This document shows, piece by piece, positions 19,730 to 30,824 of a DNA stretch of 60,473 nt. The first letter of the stretch is position 1; every line of letters starts with the position of its first letter. A program made the translations under genes and the position numbers. The notes under the pieces were generated by a model, which was not told where the DNA came from, did no database searches, and was given only the letters and a program-made list of their open reading frames with translations. The stretch comes from Vibrio neptunius (GTDB lineage Bacteria > Pseudomonadota > Gammaproteobacteria > Enterobacterales > Vibrionaceae), in assembly GCF_000967495.1 (NCBI RefSeq), contig NZ_JXXU01000028.1, positions 1 through 60,473 on the forward strand. The letters are read 5' to 3'.

Positions 19730-21400
19730 CTATCCAAATAAACGGCAATACTCATCAATATGCTTGCGGGAGGTATACGGGTTAAGAAACACCGCCTTCT
19801 CGCCAGGTAACGCTATGCAGTGTCCTTGGTAATCGTAATCGGTATGAGCGATTGACTCGACCCAGTTTGTATTCAACCCTTGCCCTTGTCGTTTAAGAAA
19901 GTGATTTCTGTGGTAAAGCGTGTTCTTAACTAAATCATCTACGGCAGAGTCGCTTTGCTTAATCGCGAGCTCTGTTTCATAAAGGTGTAGGACTGAGGTC
20001 GTATCTTTGGGGTAAAGTCGCAACGCGACTGAGGGTCCATGATTACCAGAACAAACAACCTTACACCCCGGCATCTGCCTCAATTTCATACGCAAATAGT
20101 TGGCATTTTGTAGCCCATGGGCAAGCACGACCTGATAGCCTTCTTTCCCCAAAAACTGTAATGCCGAGTAGGCAGAAAACACGCCTACCGCACCACGTGA
20201 ACACTCTATCGTAGACTGAAGATGCGTCTTTTGTTGAAGTTGGGTTTCAAAGTAAGAAAAGTAGCTTGGCTCCTGTCTTAAATCTTCAAAATCATTTTTG
20301 TTTCGCACCATCAATAGACTAGAGGTGTAGGGCGCATAGCCCCACTTTTGAAAATCAACGGTAAATGAATCAGCTTCTTTTAGGCCTGCCATCATCTTCT
20401 TTAAATAGCGTAGACTGGTGAGAGTCGCTTCATTTATTGCCAAGGGATTTCCTTGAAGATCGTAGTCAAGAAAAAACAGCAAACTCCAGCCAACTGCTGC
20501 ATCCACGTGGATATGGGGTTTGCGAATAATTTCGTACTTACGACACAGGCGTTCAGACAACTGGCGCACCTGCTGAACATCATCAATCGCAAACGTGTCA
20601 GTCGTACCGCAGGTGAGCATAATTGTAGGGACAGCAATGCCCTGCTTAAAGCACGTTTCTAACTGTCGCTCTAAGTCGTTGAGGCAGATCTGGTTGTTAC
20701 GATTAATACGAACCCGAATTACCTGCCTTTCGAGATCAATCCCTAGAAGAGACAAGTTAGTCATGTTCGAGTAATGACCTGATTCAGAGTTGACCATACA
20801 AAATCGCCGACCCGCCACCCCTTCAGATTTCGATTTTGGGAATGCTTTACGCATGCCAAACAGGTAACCATATAGGTTGCAAAAAGTACCGCCTTGGGTA
20901 AACAAACCGCCAGCAGTCTGGGGGTCATAGCCTGCTAGTTGAGCAATCTGACGCACAACCATTCTCTCCAACTCTATAGCCATACCGGCGTATTCGCTAT
21001 AGACCAAATTGGGGTTTTTGATTGTTGCCAACATCGCTCCGTGAATCGCTGGGTCACAGGGGGTAGAGATAACATTTTCCACTGACCTTGGATCTTGCCA
21101 ATCTTTACTATGATGGGCGACAAACAAAGCAAGCGGGTCAAATGCTTCCGTCGGGGCATTCATTAGCTCGGGAATATCTTGTCGTTGACACAAAGCTTTT
21201 ACCAGCTGACGGTAATCTTCATTAGAAAATGGCGACTTTCTACTCGCCAGCATACTCACTTCCGGACAAGAAAACAGAGGCCATAACTGTTTATCGCGAC
21301 TAAAGAAACGGCGTATCACCTCATTATACTTCTCCACATAATAAGGCGATAACGCGTTCGCTTTTAAGCCATCTTTTTCGAGTGTTGCTGCATGATTCAT
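19730..21400 (-). CDS. Group II PLP-dependent decarboxylase, substrate unknown
   Basis: The 556-residue protein has the aspartate-aminotransferase fold of group II amino-acid decarboxylases: TQGGTFCNLYG near 157-167, ESGHYSN near 206, HVDAAVGWS near 300 (cofactor-binding Asp) and the Schiff-base lysine in VDFQKWGYAPYTSS, Lys352. Most relatives have His immediately before this Lys; here it is Gln351. The substrate (glutamate, aspartate, diaminobutyrate, aromatic or sulphinic amino acid) cannot be read from the sequence. The ribosome site AGGAGGTGAT is nearly perfect. It begins 27 bp after the chemoreceptor gene, so the two are almost certainly co-transcribed. Confidence 0.85.
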   Translation of the reverse strand: MNHAATLEKDGLKANALSPYYVEKYNEVIRRFFSRDKQLWPLFSCPEVSMLASRKSPFSNEDYRQLVKALCQRQDIPELMNAPTEAFDPLALFVAHHSKDWQDPRSVENVISTPCDPAIHGAMLATIKNPNLVYSEYAGMAIELERMVVRQIAQLAGYDPQTAGGLFTQGGTFCNLYGYLFGMRKAFPKSKSEGVAGRRFCMVNSESGHYSNMTNLSLLGIDLERQVIRVRINRNNQICLNDLERQLETCFKQGIAVPTIMLTCGTTDTFAIDDVQQVRQLSERLCRKYEIIRKPHIHVDAAVGWSLLFFLDYDLQGNPLAINEATLTSLRYLKKMMAGLKEADSFTVDFQKWGYAPYTSSLLMVRNKNDFEDLRQEPSYFSYFETQLQQKTHLQSTIECSRGAVGVFSAYSALQFLGKEGYQVVLAHGLQNANYLRMKLRQMPGCKVVCSGNHGPSVALRLYPKDTTSVLHLYETELAIKQSDSAVDDLVKNTLYHRNHFLKRQGQGLNTNWVESIAHTDYDYQGHCIALPGEKAVFLNPYTSRKHIDEYCRLFG

Positions 21401-21427
21401 ACATCACCTCCTGGTGGCTTAAAAGTG

Positions 21428-23323
21428 TCATCGTAATTTAAAGTTGGCGACTAACCTTTCTAGTTCATGATTGGATTCACTGAGCGACTCCGTTGCTGAG
21501 ACAGTTTGTTGACCGCTGGTCACTAGCGATTCAACAATCTCTCTGATGGAGAGCATATTGCGACTTAGCTCTTCAGCAACCGTGCTTTGCTCTTCGGTTG
21601 CCGCTGAGATCTGTGTACTGACATCGTCAATCTCTTTGACGGATACCGTCATCATACCGAGGCTTTCAGATACCTCTGACGTTTTCTCCGCGGTGGTCTC
21701 ACACTGCTCCTTCGTTGCCTCCATGGCGCGAACGACGCTTTCAGTACCATCAAGTAGTTGGCTCAACATATCGGAAATTTCAGTCGTACTGTTCTGTGTC
21801 CTAGCTGCGAGCGCCCTCACCTCATCGGCAACGACAGCAAAGCCACGACCTTGTTCGCCTGCTCGTGCCGCTTCGATAGCCGCATTCAATGCCAGCAAAT
21901 TGGTCTGTTCTGAGATTTCACCGATCACTGTCAATACGTCGCTGATACGATTGGCATCCTGCTTCATACTGACAATTCGGTTTGACATATCATCAACTTC
22001 CGTGACTAAAGCACTGACCGTCGACACTGCATTATTGACGATATTCAAGGAAGACTGTGCCTCGCCGCTCGCCGCTTCAGTAATACGATTGGACTGATGA
22101 ACGTTTTCAGCCACACTGCGTGCACTTTCACTCATCTCGGTGATAGCAGTCACAACCTGCTCTGTTTCACTAGAATGATTGAGAAGCTTCGACTCGTTCT
22201 CTCTCGCCGTTTGACCAAGCTGAACGAGGCTAGACGAAATACTTTCACTAGCATTTGAAATTTGCAACATCATCTGCTGAAGGTTTTCTACAAACTGATT
22301 GAAACCCAGACTAATCTGTCCAAGATCATCATTACTGGCTATCTCAAGACGCTGGGTCAAGTCCCCATTACCCTGAGACAAATCCAATACCGCTGACTTT
22401 AGGCCGAGCAGTGGTTTATAGGCGTAGTGAAGAATGACAAAAATTGCGCCAAAACTGACAAGAAACAGTAGGAAACCGGTAATGATCGATTCTTGCTCAG
22501 CTTTGTCAACGTGTGCCAATGCGGTCGCTTGGTCAACGAACACCATCAGAGTCCAGTACATATTATCTGTCAGATTCACTCGCTGGAAATAGCCATCAAA
22601 CTGAATGCCAAGGTACGGGAAGTTTAGATGGCCATTTTGCCGAGAGCTAAACATCCGCTCCATGGCAATAAAGTTCGGGCTAACCTGAGATGGTGTCCGA
22701 CCAATATCATTGGGATCATCACTAGCAAAAAACACCGCATTTTGGTCGGTCAGCGTTGCTGCACCACCAGCAAAACGCATGTTACTCACTGTACTGATGA
22801 TTTCACCTAACTGGATATCACCGAGCAAAACGCCTACAACTTGACCGCCTTGTTTCACTGGCATAGTGGCACTGACGACTTTTTCTCCGGTGACTTTATC
22901 TTGATAAATATCGCTCAACGCCACAGAAGAAGCTGTTTTGGCGGCTTTGTACCAATCACGGGTCCTGAAGTCGAATCGATTACTACTCTCGACAGACATA
23001 TAGTTCCGTCCGTCCTCATAGGTCATGATGACATTGGAAATCCCAGTGCTTTTGGCAAGTAAATTGACCAATTTCTGGTTTTCAGAGTCAGAGAGGTCAG
23101 GAGTAAATTGCTCTGCTCCAGTGGCTATTGCATTGATACGGAACTGCATCAACTGTTCGAGTTCGGTCACATGAAAACTCAGTTTGTTTTCAGTCTCATT
23201 GACCAAAGACGTGACCATTTTTTCTTTCATGGATAGAATATTGAGCGTGCCAAGGACAATCAGAGAAATCGTCACTAGCAACCCAACACCAAGATAGATA
23301 CGCGTTTTAAAACCTATATTCAT
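21428..23323 (-). CDS. Methyl-accepting chemotaxis protein, Cache type
   Basis: The 631-residue chemoreceptor has a membrane helix at about 9-31, a periplasmic double-Cache (PDC) ligand domain to about 275 with the motif RDWYKAA near 126 typical of amino-acid or amine-binding dCache domains, a second membrane helix near 280-303, HAMP near 305-355, and a signalling domain whose hairpin tip reads [35 protein letters not shown]. The start has an ideal GAGGAGG site. It is the first gene of a three-gene unit with the decarboxylase and orphan binding protein, hinting that they share a ligand. Confidence 0.92.
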   Translation of the reverse strand: MNIGFKTRIYLGVGLLVTISLIVLGTLNILSMKEKMVTSLVNETENKLSFHVTELEQLMQFRINAIATGAEQFTPDLSDSENQKLVNLLAKSTGISNVIMTYEDGRNYMSVESSNRFDFRTRDWYKAAKTASSVALSDIYQDKVTGEKVVSATMPVKQGGQVVGVLLGDIQLGEIISTVSNMRFAGGAATLTDQNAVFFASDDPNDIGRTPSQVSPNFIAMERMFSSRQNGHLNFPYLGIQFDGYFQRVNLTDNMYWTLMVFVDQATALAHVDKAEQESIITGFLLFLVSFGAIFVILHYAYKPLLGLKSAVLDLSQGNGDLTQRLEIASNDDLGQISLGFNQFVENLQQMMLQISNASESISSSLVQLGQTARENESKLLNHSSETEQVVTAITEMSESARSVAENVHQSNRITEAASGEAQSSLNIVNNAVSTVSALVTEVDDMSNRIVSMKQDANRISDVLTVIGEISEQTNLLALNAAIEAARAGEQGRGFAVVADEVRALAARTQNSTTEISDMLSQLLDGTESVVRAMEATKEQCETTAEKTSEVSESLGMMTVSVKEIDDVSTQISAATEEQSTVAEELSRNMLSIREIVESLVTSGQQTVSATESLSESNHELERLVANFKLR

Positions 23324-23650
23324 TACGCCTCCTCACTGCTTGAACGAGCGATATAAAGAACGTAAGGATGAATTCCGGTTTGCATTTTAATTCGTATATG
23401 GCTTGCCGAATAATCGGCAAATCGTGAGCTTGTGCCCACCTTCAAACCGTCTTTACACCCAGCCAACTTAATTACCTTAGCTTGATATCACAAATATATA
23501 CAACCATTATTATATAAATTTATTATATTGTTAGCGGAGAAAAAGAGGATTAAAGCGGGAGAATTCGCACTATTTACCTCATATATTCAAAACCTTAACA
23601 ATAAATATTGGACAAGAATGGCTCAACAGCGAGCCATTCATTATTTGCGC
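23324..23650. promoter_or_regulatory. Intergenic region upstream of the chemoreceptor operon
   Basis: This 327-bp region must hold the promoter of the minus-strand chemoreceptor operon. It is AT-rich, especially 23480-23540. At 23617-23638 the arms AATGGCTC and GAGCCATT form a hairpin around AACAGC that lies just past the aminopeptidase stop and may be its weak terminator. No gene is seen. Confidence 0.45.
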
Positions 23651-25189
<1,539 letters not shown>

Positions 25190-25299
25190 TTATAAAATCA
25201 CCAAAACTTAGGATATTTATTTACATTTTGAGAATTATTCGTCTTATACCAAAGCGTAACAATAGGTTGTCATCTTTTTATCAATACATGGATTAGTTA

Positions 25300-25323
25300 A
25301 TAGGGGCAAAGAACTGCCCCTAT
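25300..25323 (-). terminator. Hairpin after the serine protease gene
   Basis: Perfect 9-bp arms ATAGGGGCA and TGCCCCTAT enclose AAGAAC, 12 bp past the protease stop. The minus-strand continuation ATTAACTAAT is T-poor, so termination efficiency is uncertain. Confidence 0.55.
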
Positions 25324-25334
25324 CTTGACTCAGA

Positions 25335-26777
25335 CTATTTTGCCGTGACTGACAAAGTCAAACCCGAAAAATTGCTGTAAGCATTGAGCATGATATAGAG
25401 GTCTTCACCTGCCTTCACTGCATCACACGACTCCGTGTTACCTGAGCGATATGGTCTGCAATCGTAGGCACTTCTGGTTGGTTGAAGTCCTGAACGAACA
25501 TAAAGATCGGCATCACCAGTTCCCGAGGCAATCGACACAGTAACATCAGACGCTCTCTTATCTGAGCGCAGGACATACATTTTCTGCTCACCTTTTGCTA
25601 GTGTCAGGCCTGACAACGGAGTATCTAAACTCAGCTCAGTAATATCACTTCCAGGTTGCTCAACCATGCCATCGGGCAGAGTGTTGTTAAAGTGACTCGC
25701 GACTTTCGGCCAGATTTTACTGATTTTCACTCCTTGATTTTCACAGCCACCAAAGTGATGCAGCGCAATCGCTTTATTGCTGCTGGCTTTGAGCACAGGG
25801 GAACCTGAAGAGCCACCTATGGTGTCACAAAAGTAACCTGTATCGGTATTGGCTCCACGGCCATTGGCTGAAGCGACATCGATTTGACAAAGTCCAGACC
25901 CATTTTGATCGCTTTCAATAGCAAGTTCTTTCGGGTTACCTGAACCGTGTTGAGGAATATAGATACCATCGCCATAGGTCGGCTCAGAAGCGTCTAGACC
26001 TAGGTAACCAAACGAAGCAATTTTGGCGAAATCAGCAACGGTAAACAGCGTATAATCCAGCTCATAATCTGTACTAAGTATCTGATCACCCATAACTTTA
26101 ACAGTGGTCGACATCGCACCATTACACGTTGTGCGTTGGTAGTTAAACCAGACCTCGGTGTTTTTCAGTTCCGTTTCACTATCCACACAATGGTTGTTGG
26201 TAAACATCCGGTTGTCTGGGCCTACCCGCCATGCAGTACATAGACTACGGCCATTGATCAACAATCGTGCGACTGGGGTTGTCCATGCGACTTTTTCTGG
26301 ATGCGAGTCCTGCCAGCACGCCACATCTCTTCGTTCGTTAACTCCGCAAGTGGATAGGGTCGACATTTCCTGCTCAGCCGAGTCTTTACCCGCCATGTAA
26401 TAATCGAGTTCAAACTGTCCTTGCAGGCCTTGTTCATTCGCTATCAGTTCAATAACAAGTGCATCGCCTGAGATAGATTGTGCAAACCAATCTAGCTGAC
26501 TGTCACTATACTCAACGGCTTCATCCGTAGTGGCAGATGTAAGTCGTAGAATCGCCCCTTTCGGAAGTGAGAGTTTTTTGAAGTGCAATTTAATGAATTC
26601 AGCCCCTTCATGTTTCACTATCTGACTCAAGTGCTGACTCGAGATACCCGTCAATTCTGCATCTGACATAGTGAACTTCACTTCATCAGCAATGACGGGC
26701 AACGCTGTATCTGCCATCACGATGGGAGTGAAGAAACATGCGATAGCCAACCCAACGTTGCATAAATTTGTCTTCAT
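25335..26777 (-). CDS. Secreted trypsin-fold serine protease with PPC domain
   Basis: The 480-residue protein has a signal peptide (cleaved near VMA-DTAL), a pro-region to about residue 140, and a chymotrypsin-fold domain resembling lysyl-endopeptidase-type enzymes. The triad is visible as His in FTNNHCVD, Asp in YELDYTLF and Ser in IGGSSGSPV. The C-terminus is a PPC domain with GDADLYVRSG and DCRPYRSGN, closely matching that of the neighbouring aminopeptidase. The start has AAGGAA at good spacing. Cleavage specificity cannot be assigned here. Confidence 0.88.
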   Translation of the reverse strand: MKTNLCNVGLAIACFFTPIVMADTALPVIADEVKFTMSDAELTGISSQHLSQIVKHEGAEFIKLHFKKLSLPKGAILRLTSATTDEAVEYSDSQLDWFAQSISGDALVIELIANEQGLQGQFELDYYMAGKDSAEQEMSTLSTCGVNERRDVACWQDSHPEKVAWTTPVARLLINGRSLCTAWRVGPDNRMFTNNHCVDSETELKNTEVWFNYQRTTCNGAMSTTVKVMGDQILSTDYELDYTLFTVADFAKIASFGYLGLDASEPTYGDGIYIPQHGSGNPKELAIESDQNGSGLCQIDVASANGRGANTDTGYFCDTIGGSSGSPVLKASSNKAIALHHFGGCENQGVKISKIWPKVASHFNNTLPDGMVEQPGSDITELSLDTPLSGLTLAKGEQKMYVLRSDKRASDVTVSIASGTGDADLYVRSGLQPTRSAYDCRPYRSGNTESCDAVKAGEDLYIMLNAYSNFSGLTLSVTAK

Positions 26778-26905
26778 TGTTTATTCCTTTTTTTGTTTAT
26801 TTGTGTGGTCCCAAAAACAAACATATGCCGAAAAAACAAATAAGCAATCAATTGCATAACAATTTTAGAGTAAAGAAAATTGAACAGGTCGCGTTGTAGA
26901 TGTGA

Positions 26906-26931
26906 ATAAAAAGGCACTCAATGAGTGCCTT
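26906..26931 (-). terminator. Terminator of the second chemoreceptor gene
   Basis: The arms AAGGCACT (26911-26918) and AGTGCCTT (26924-26931) enclose CAATG. The plus-strand AATAAAAA before it supplies a U tract on the minus strand. Confidence 0.8.
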
Positions 26932-26956
26932 AGTCAAGATGTAATTTATTGATATA

Positions 26957-28840
26957 TCAGAGCTTAAATGTCGAAACCTTAGCCATTAACTCGCCAGACA
27001 GCCCCTTCACTGTGCCCGCTTCTTGAGAGCTTTCCTGAGCACTATTCACTAACTGATCAGCGACATCTTTAATCGAGGTGATATTTTGCGTGATCTCGTT
27101 TGTTACATGGGTTTGCTCTTCTGCCGCCGTCGCGATTTGTGTCGCCATGTCACTAATGGTCCGCACTGCCGTATTGATTTCTTCCAGAGCCACACTCGCT
27201 TTATCGGCATCTTCGACAGAATGTGTGGCCAGAGCAGAACTGTTTTCCATCAATTTAACCGCGCTACCGGTTGTGACTTGCAATGTATCGATCGTTGCTT
27301 TAATTTCTTCGGTTGAATCATGTGTTCGTTGTGAAAGCACTCGCACTTCGTCAGCGACAACCGCGAAGCCTCGCCCTTGCTCACCAGCACGTGCAGCCTC
27401 AATAGCCGCATTCAATGCCAGTAAGTTGGTTTGTTCAGCAATACCCTGAATAGTTGCCAGAACCGTAGAAATATCCTGAGAGTGGCGGTTTAACTCTCCG
27501 ACGACATTACTCGCTTCCTGCAGCTCGTTAGCAAGACGGTTAATCGAGTTTTTGTTCTCAAGCACAACCGTACGTCCATTTTCCGTACTTTTCGCCGAAC
27601 CTTGTGCAGATTGTGCGGTTTGCTCTGCGTGGGAAGCAATTTCGGCAGTAGCAGACGCCATCTCAGTAACAGCCGTTGCCACCATAGTGATTTCCTGCTG
27701 TTGGTGGTTTATCTCATCGACATTTCGATTCGCACGCTGGTTACTGACTTCTGATTGCTGTGATAACTGCTGTGATTGTTCACGGATATGCGCAATGAGC
27801 TGGTGCATACTACCAACAAAAGTGTTGAAATTACTGGCGAGCTGGCCAACTTCATCGTTACTGTCCACTTTTAGTCTCTGCGTAAGATCGCCACTGCCAT
27901 GCGCAATCTGTTCGAGCGCGTTTGAGACATTGGTTAGTGGGCGGAACAAGATGCCACACAGCATGTTAAATAGGAAAGTACAGACAATCACCACCACAAT
28001 AGTCACTGCGATTTGCCCCCACACTGCGCTGTATAAAGGCGCCACTAACGACTCGCGGTTCAACACGGTGACTGTGATAAGCGGAGTCCCTTGAATTTGC
28101 GCAGCGTAAACAACACTTAACTCGCCATTCACGTCTGTATAAACATCACTGCCAGAGCTCATCGCTTGCTGGATAACACCGAAGTCTAAACCAAGCTGCT
28201 GAACAGGTTGGTTAAGTAATTTAGTCTCTTTGTGAGTAAAGACATTGCCTTGCTGATTGGCAATAAACATGTACCCTTCACCTGGTAGGATTACCTTATC
28301 TAGCCCGGAGATAATATCGGTAATTTCAACATCCGCTCCTAACACCACGTTTTCACCACCTAGGCTGACAACACTACCTAAAGAGACAACATTAGCCCCC
28401 GTTGCCGCTGCTACCGTTGGGTTGTCCATAAAGACCTTTGATGGATTTTTCATCGCATTGATATACCATCCCCATTTGCGCGGATCATCGTTCCCTGGAG
28501 GGAGGACGACACCATTAGCATTGTCCTGAGAGCCGTCAGGGTAGGCGAGAAACACATTGTCTAAACCTGCAGAGTTTTTCACCTGTTTGAGATTGCTTAC
28601 TATCGACGCCATATTGGCATCCGGTACGATTGAGGTGAGTGCTCGTTCTTTAGATTCAATCCAATCCGACACATACTGGTTGTAAGAAGCAGTAGAACTT
28701 TCTAGTCGTTGAGTCACTTCGATATCTAAGCGTTGTAATGACGCCCGAAAGGACAGCAGCTCTACCAACAAACCACCCACGATGATGGCAACACTGGCTG
28801 ACAACGCCAGTTTATTTTTTAAAGACAAGTTTTTAAACAT
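26957..28840 (-). CDS. Methyl-accepting chemotaxis protein, Cache type
   Basis: This 627-residue chemoreceptor starts at [14 protein letters not shown] (28840, with AAGG upstream); an ATG at 28873 lacks a ribosome site. It has a membrane helix near 13-32, a periplasmic dCache domain ([13 protein letters not shown] near 121-133, [20 protein letters not shown]), a second helix near 268-292, HAMP, and a signalling domain with the tip [27 protein letters not shown] region. It lies between a protease and a chitin-binding protein gene, so sensing polymer breakdown products is plausible but unproven. Confidence 0.92.
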   Translation of the reverse strand: MFKNLSLKNKLALSASVAIIVGGLLVELLSFRASLQRLDIEVTQRLESSTASYNQYVSDWIESKERALTSIVPDANMASIVSNLKQVKNSAGLDNVFLAYPDGSQDNANGVVLPPGNDDPRKWGWYINAMKNPSKVFMDNPTVAAATGANVVSLGSVVSLGGENVVLGADVEITDIISGLDKVILPGEGYMFIANQQGNVFTHKETKLLNQPVQQLGLDFGVIQQAMSSGSDVYTDVNGELSVVYAAQIQGTPLITVTVLNRESLVAPLYSAVWGQIAVTIVVVIVCTFLFNMLCGILFRPLTNVSNALEQIAHGSGDLTQRLKVDSNDEVGQLASNFNTFVGSMHQLIAHIREQSQQLSQQSEVSNQRANRNVDEINHQQQEITMVATAVTEMASATAEIASHAEQTAQSAQGSAKSTENGRTVVLENKNSINRLANELQEASNVVGELNRHSQDISTVLATIQGIAEQTNLLALNAAIEAARAGEQGRGFAVVADEVRVLSQRTHDSTEEIKATIDTLQVTTGSAVKLMENSSALATHSVEDADKASVALEEINTAVRTISDMATQIATAAEEQTHVTNEITQNITSIKDVADQLVNSAQESSQEAGTVKGLSGELMAKVSTFKL

Positions 28841-29274
28841 AGAACAACCTTGTTTGATTATTTTTATCACCATGCAGTACTAAGCTTTAGTTGCTCACCT
28901 ACACAAATGCAAAGATAACTCACCTGCTTTGTGCGCCCTACTTCAAGAGCCATTCTTTGTATGCTTATCACGGATTTATTTCACACTTTAAAATAAAACA
29001 ATATACGGTCTGTCGTCATTGAAGCAATAACGGTTTAATGCTCAGCGACGATTCATGATTCAAAACAACAACATTGTTTGAAGTGACTCGAAAAGAAAAC
29101 CTACGTTCAACAACACATTACTTATCCATGCGAACAATACGGCAATTTGACCTCAAAGCGCCCAATGATTAGCCACTTTACATCACTAATTTATAAATTA
29201 CTTGCTAGGTTGAGATCGCTGTTAGCGCGCTACTAGTGCTTTCAATTGTTCTACCACTATTACAAGGAAAAGTT
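28841..29274. promoter_or_regulatory. Divergent region between chemoreceptor and LPMO
   Basis: This 434-bp gap holds divergent promoters. In V. cholerae the chitin-binding gbpA gene is preceded by a class I cyclic-di-GMP riboswitch, so I looked for its conserved core (the GCAAACC / GACGCAAAGCC-type elements) and did not find it. An AGCGCGCT palindrome lies at 29224-29231. No gene is seen. Confidence 0.45.
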
Positions 29275-30456
29275 ATGAAATCCTGTTTGAATGTCAGTTT
29301 AGCTACCTTGGGTTGTCTGACGGCCCTCTCTTCTGTCAATGTCGCCGCTCATGGCTGGGTTGAGTACCCAAACGCGCGTCAAAATATTTGCTATCTTGAT
29401 GGTGGGTTCTGGGATGATCGTATCCCAAATTCAGCCTGTCAGGCCGCGTTCGACCAGTCTGGTGCTTATCCCTTTGTTCAGAGAAATGAGGTGGCTGCAA
29501 ATGTCGCCAACTACCGAGATATGGCCCATGTACAAGCCATCGTTAGAGACGGAACACTTTGTAGTGGCGGAGATAATGCGAAAGCTGGACTCGATGTTGC
29601 TTCACCGCATTGGCAGAAAACAGCGCTGTCATTAGATGCCAGCAATCAATTTGAATTGGTGTTTAACGCAACAGCGCCACACAACCCGTCGTACTGGGAG
29701 TTTTATCTGAGCAAGCCCGAATACGACAACAGCCAGCCACTCACATGGGCAGACTTAGATTTGGTTGATACTGCAGGTAATGTCGCCGTCGATGCAAATC
29801 AAAAGTACCGCATTACGGTTACTCTACCCGCTGATAGAAACGGGCATGCCGTTCTCTATACCCGCTGGCAACGTGAAGACCCCGCAGGTGAGGGATTCTA
29901 CAATTGTAGCGACATTACCTTCAGTGGCGATGGCAGCACACCGACTGAGCCAACCGACCCCACCGCTCCGGGTAACGATCTTTCCGCACTAGGGTATTTC
30001 GTTCCACAAGGGTTTGGACCTCTGGAGTCTGGCGACACTGTGCGTTTTCGTACTTTTGATAAAAACGGCAGTGAGCAGCAAGACATCTCGTTGGCAATCA
30101 CGGCTAACAATACCAGTGAAGAGATTTGGTCAGCAGAACTGGCTGGTCAATTTAACAGCGTCACCAATGGATCTTGGTTTATTGGAATCTGGCATGCTGA
30201 AATGAACCACTACATGTTCGACTCATCCAATATCTACAGGAATCAAGTTCATGCTCCAGCGGCGAACTTCAACTATCAGTTATCTTTAGTCAAAGGGGAT
30301 ACGCCTCCTCCAACACAGCCCGATAACGCTTGGTCAGCTCAGCGGGCTTATTCTGAGGGAGAGAAAGTGACTCACAAAGGCCGCGCATGGACCGCACAGT
30401 GGTGGACACGTGGTGAAGAGCCCGGGACAACAGGCGACTGGGGAGTCTGGCGCTAG
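29275..30456 (+). CDS. Secreted AA10 LPMO with CBM5/12
   Basis: This is a 393-residue chitin-active lytic polysaccharide monooxygenase or chitin-binding protein. The ATG at 29275 has AAGGA at good spacing; an upstream in-frame start would add 13 residues before the signal. Cleavage after VAA exposes His26 (HGWVEYP), one half of the copper histidine brace; the second His is in TAPHNPSYWEFY, and GEGFYNC supplies the axial aromatic. After an acidic Thr/Pro linker comes a middle module (about 235-345) and a C-terminal CBM5/12 with the WSAQRAYSEGEKV and AQWWT motifs. It is GbpA-like in role but not in domain order. Confidence 0.9.
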   Translation: MKSCLNVSLATLGCLTALSSVNVAAHGWVEYPNARQNICYLDGGFWDDRIPNSACQAAFDQSGAYPFVQRNEVAANVANYRDMAHVQAIVRDGTLCSGGDNAKAGLDVASPHWQKTALSLDASNQFELVFNATAPHNPSYWEFYLSKPEYDNSQPLTWADLDLVDTAGNVAVDANQKYRITVTLPADRNGHAVLYTRWQREDPAGEGFYNCSDITFSGDGSTPTEPTDPTAPGNDLSALGYFVPQGFGPLESGDTVRFRTFDKNGSEQQDISLAITANNTSEEIWSAELAGQFNSVTNGSWFIGIWHAEMNHYMFDSSNIYRNQVHAPAANFNYQLSLVKGDTPPPTQPDNAWSAQRAYSEGEKVTHKGRAWTAQWWTRGEEPGTTGDWGVWR

Positions 30457-30824
30457 GCTAACCTTACTCTTTTTTGGTACTCATTTTCATCCCCGAGGAC
30501 GCCTCGGGGACGCTGGCTTATCGAGGAGCCACAGAGAGCTGAGTACCACCCCACTGCGCTTCATCCTCTCTTTCTCCGCTGATAATTGTTTGCAACGTCG
30601 CCATCGCGACGGATACCTGATGTAAAGGTAACAACCATGAGTGTTATAGCAACTTATTCCGCAACCAATATGCAACACTCTGAGCACAATTTAACCTAAC
30701 CTGCAAAAACATTACTCCAATTACAAGACCATTCGGTAATGTAAATCATAATGTGGAACTGTCATTTTTGACTGCTAGAGTTATTAATTTGATTACATAA
30801 CAATCACGTCAAAAGGCTAGAATC
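30457..30824. other. Intergenic region between LPMO and NHL genes
   Basis: The 368-bp gap holds a stable stem-loop at 30490-30510, described separately, and the presumed promoter for the NHL operon in its AT-rich last 100 bp. Neither short open frame crossing it has a ribosome site. Confidence 0.45.
30490..30510 (+). terminator. Stem-loop after the LPMO gene
   Basis: Perfect 9-bp arms TCCCCGAGG and CCTCGGGGA enclose ACG, 33 bp after the LPMO stop. No T run follows, so it may be an mRNA 3'-end stabiliser or a weak terminator. Confidence 0.5.

Noticed and set aside
21546..22097. 183-codon plus-strand frame within the chemoreceptor
   Set aside because: Antisense of the conserved signalling domain; such frames arise from its codon bias, and the same happens in the other chemoreceptor at 27552-28094.
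28841..29274. Cyclic-di-GMP riboswitch upstream of the chitin-binding gene, as in V. cholerae gbpA
   Set aside because: The conserved core sequences of the class I riboswitch were not found in this region.
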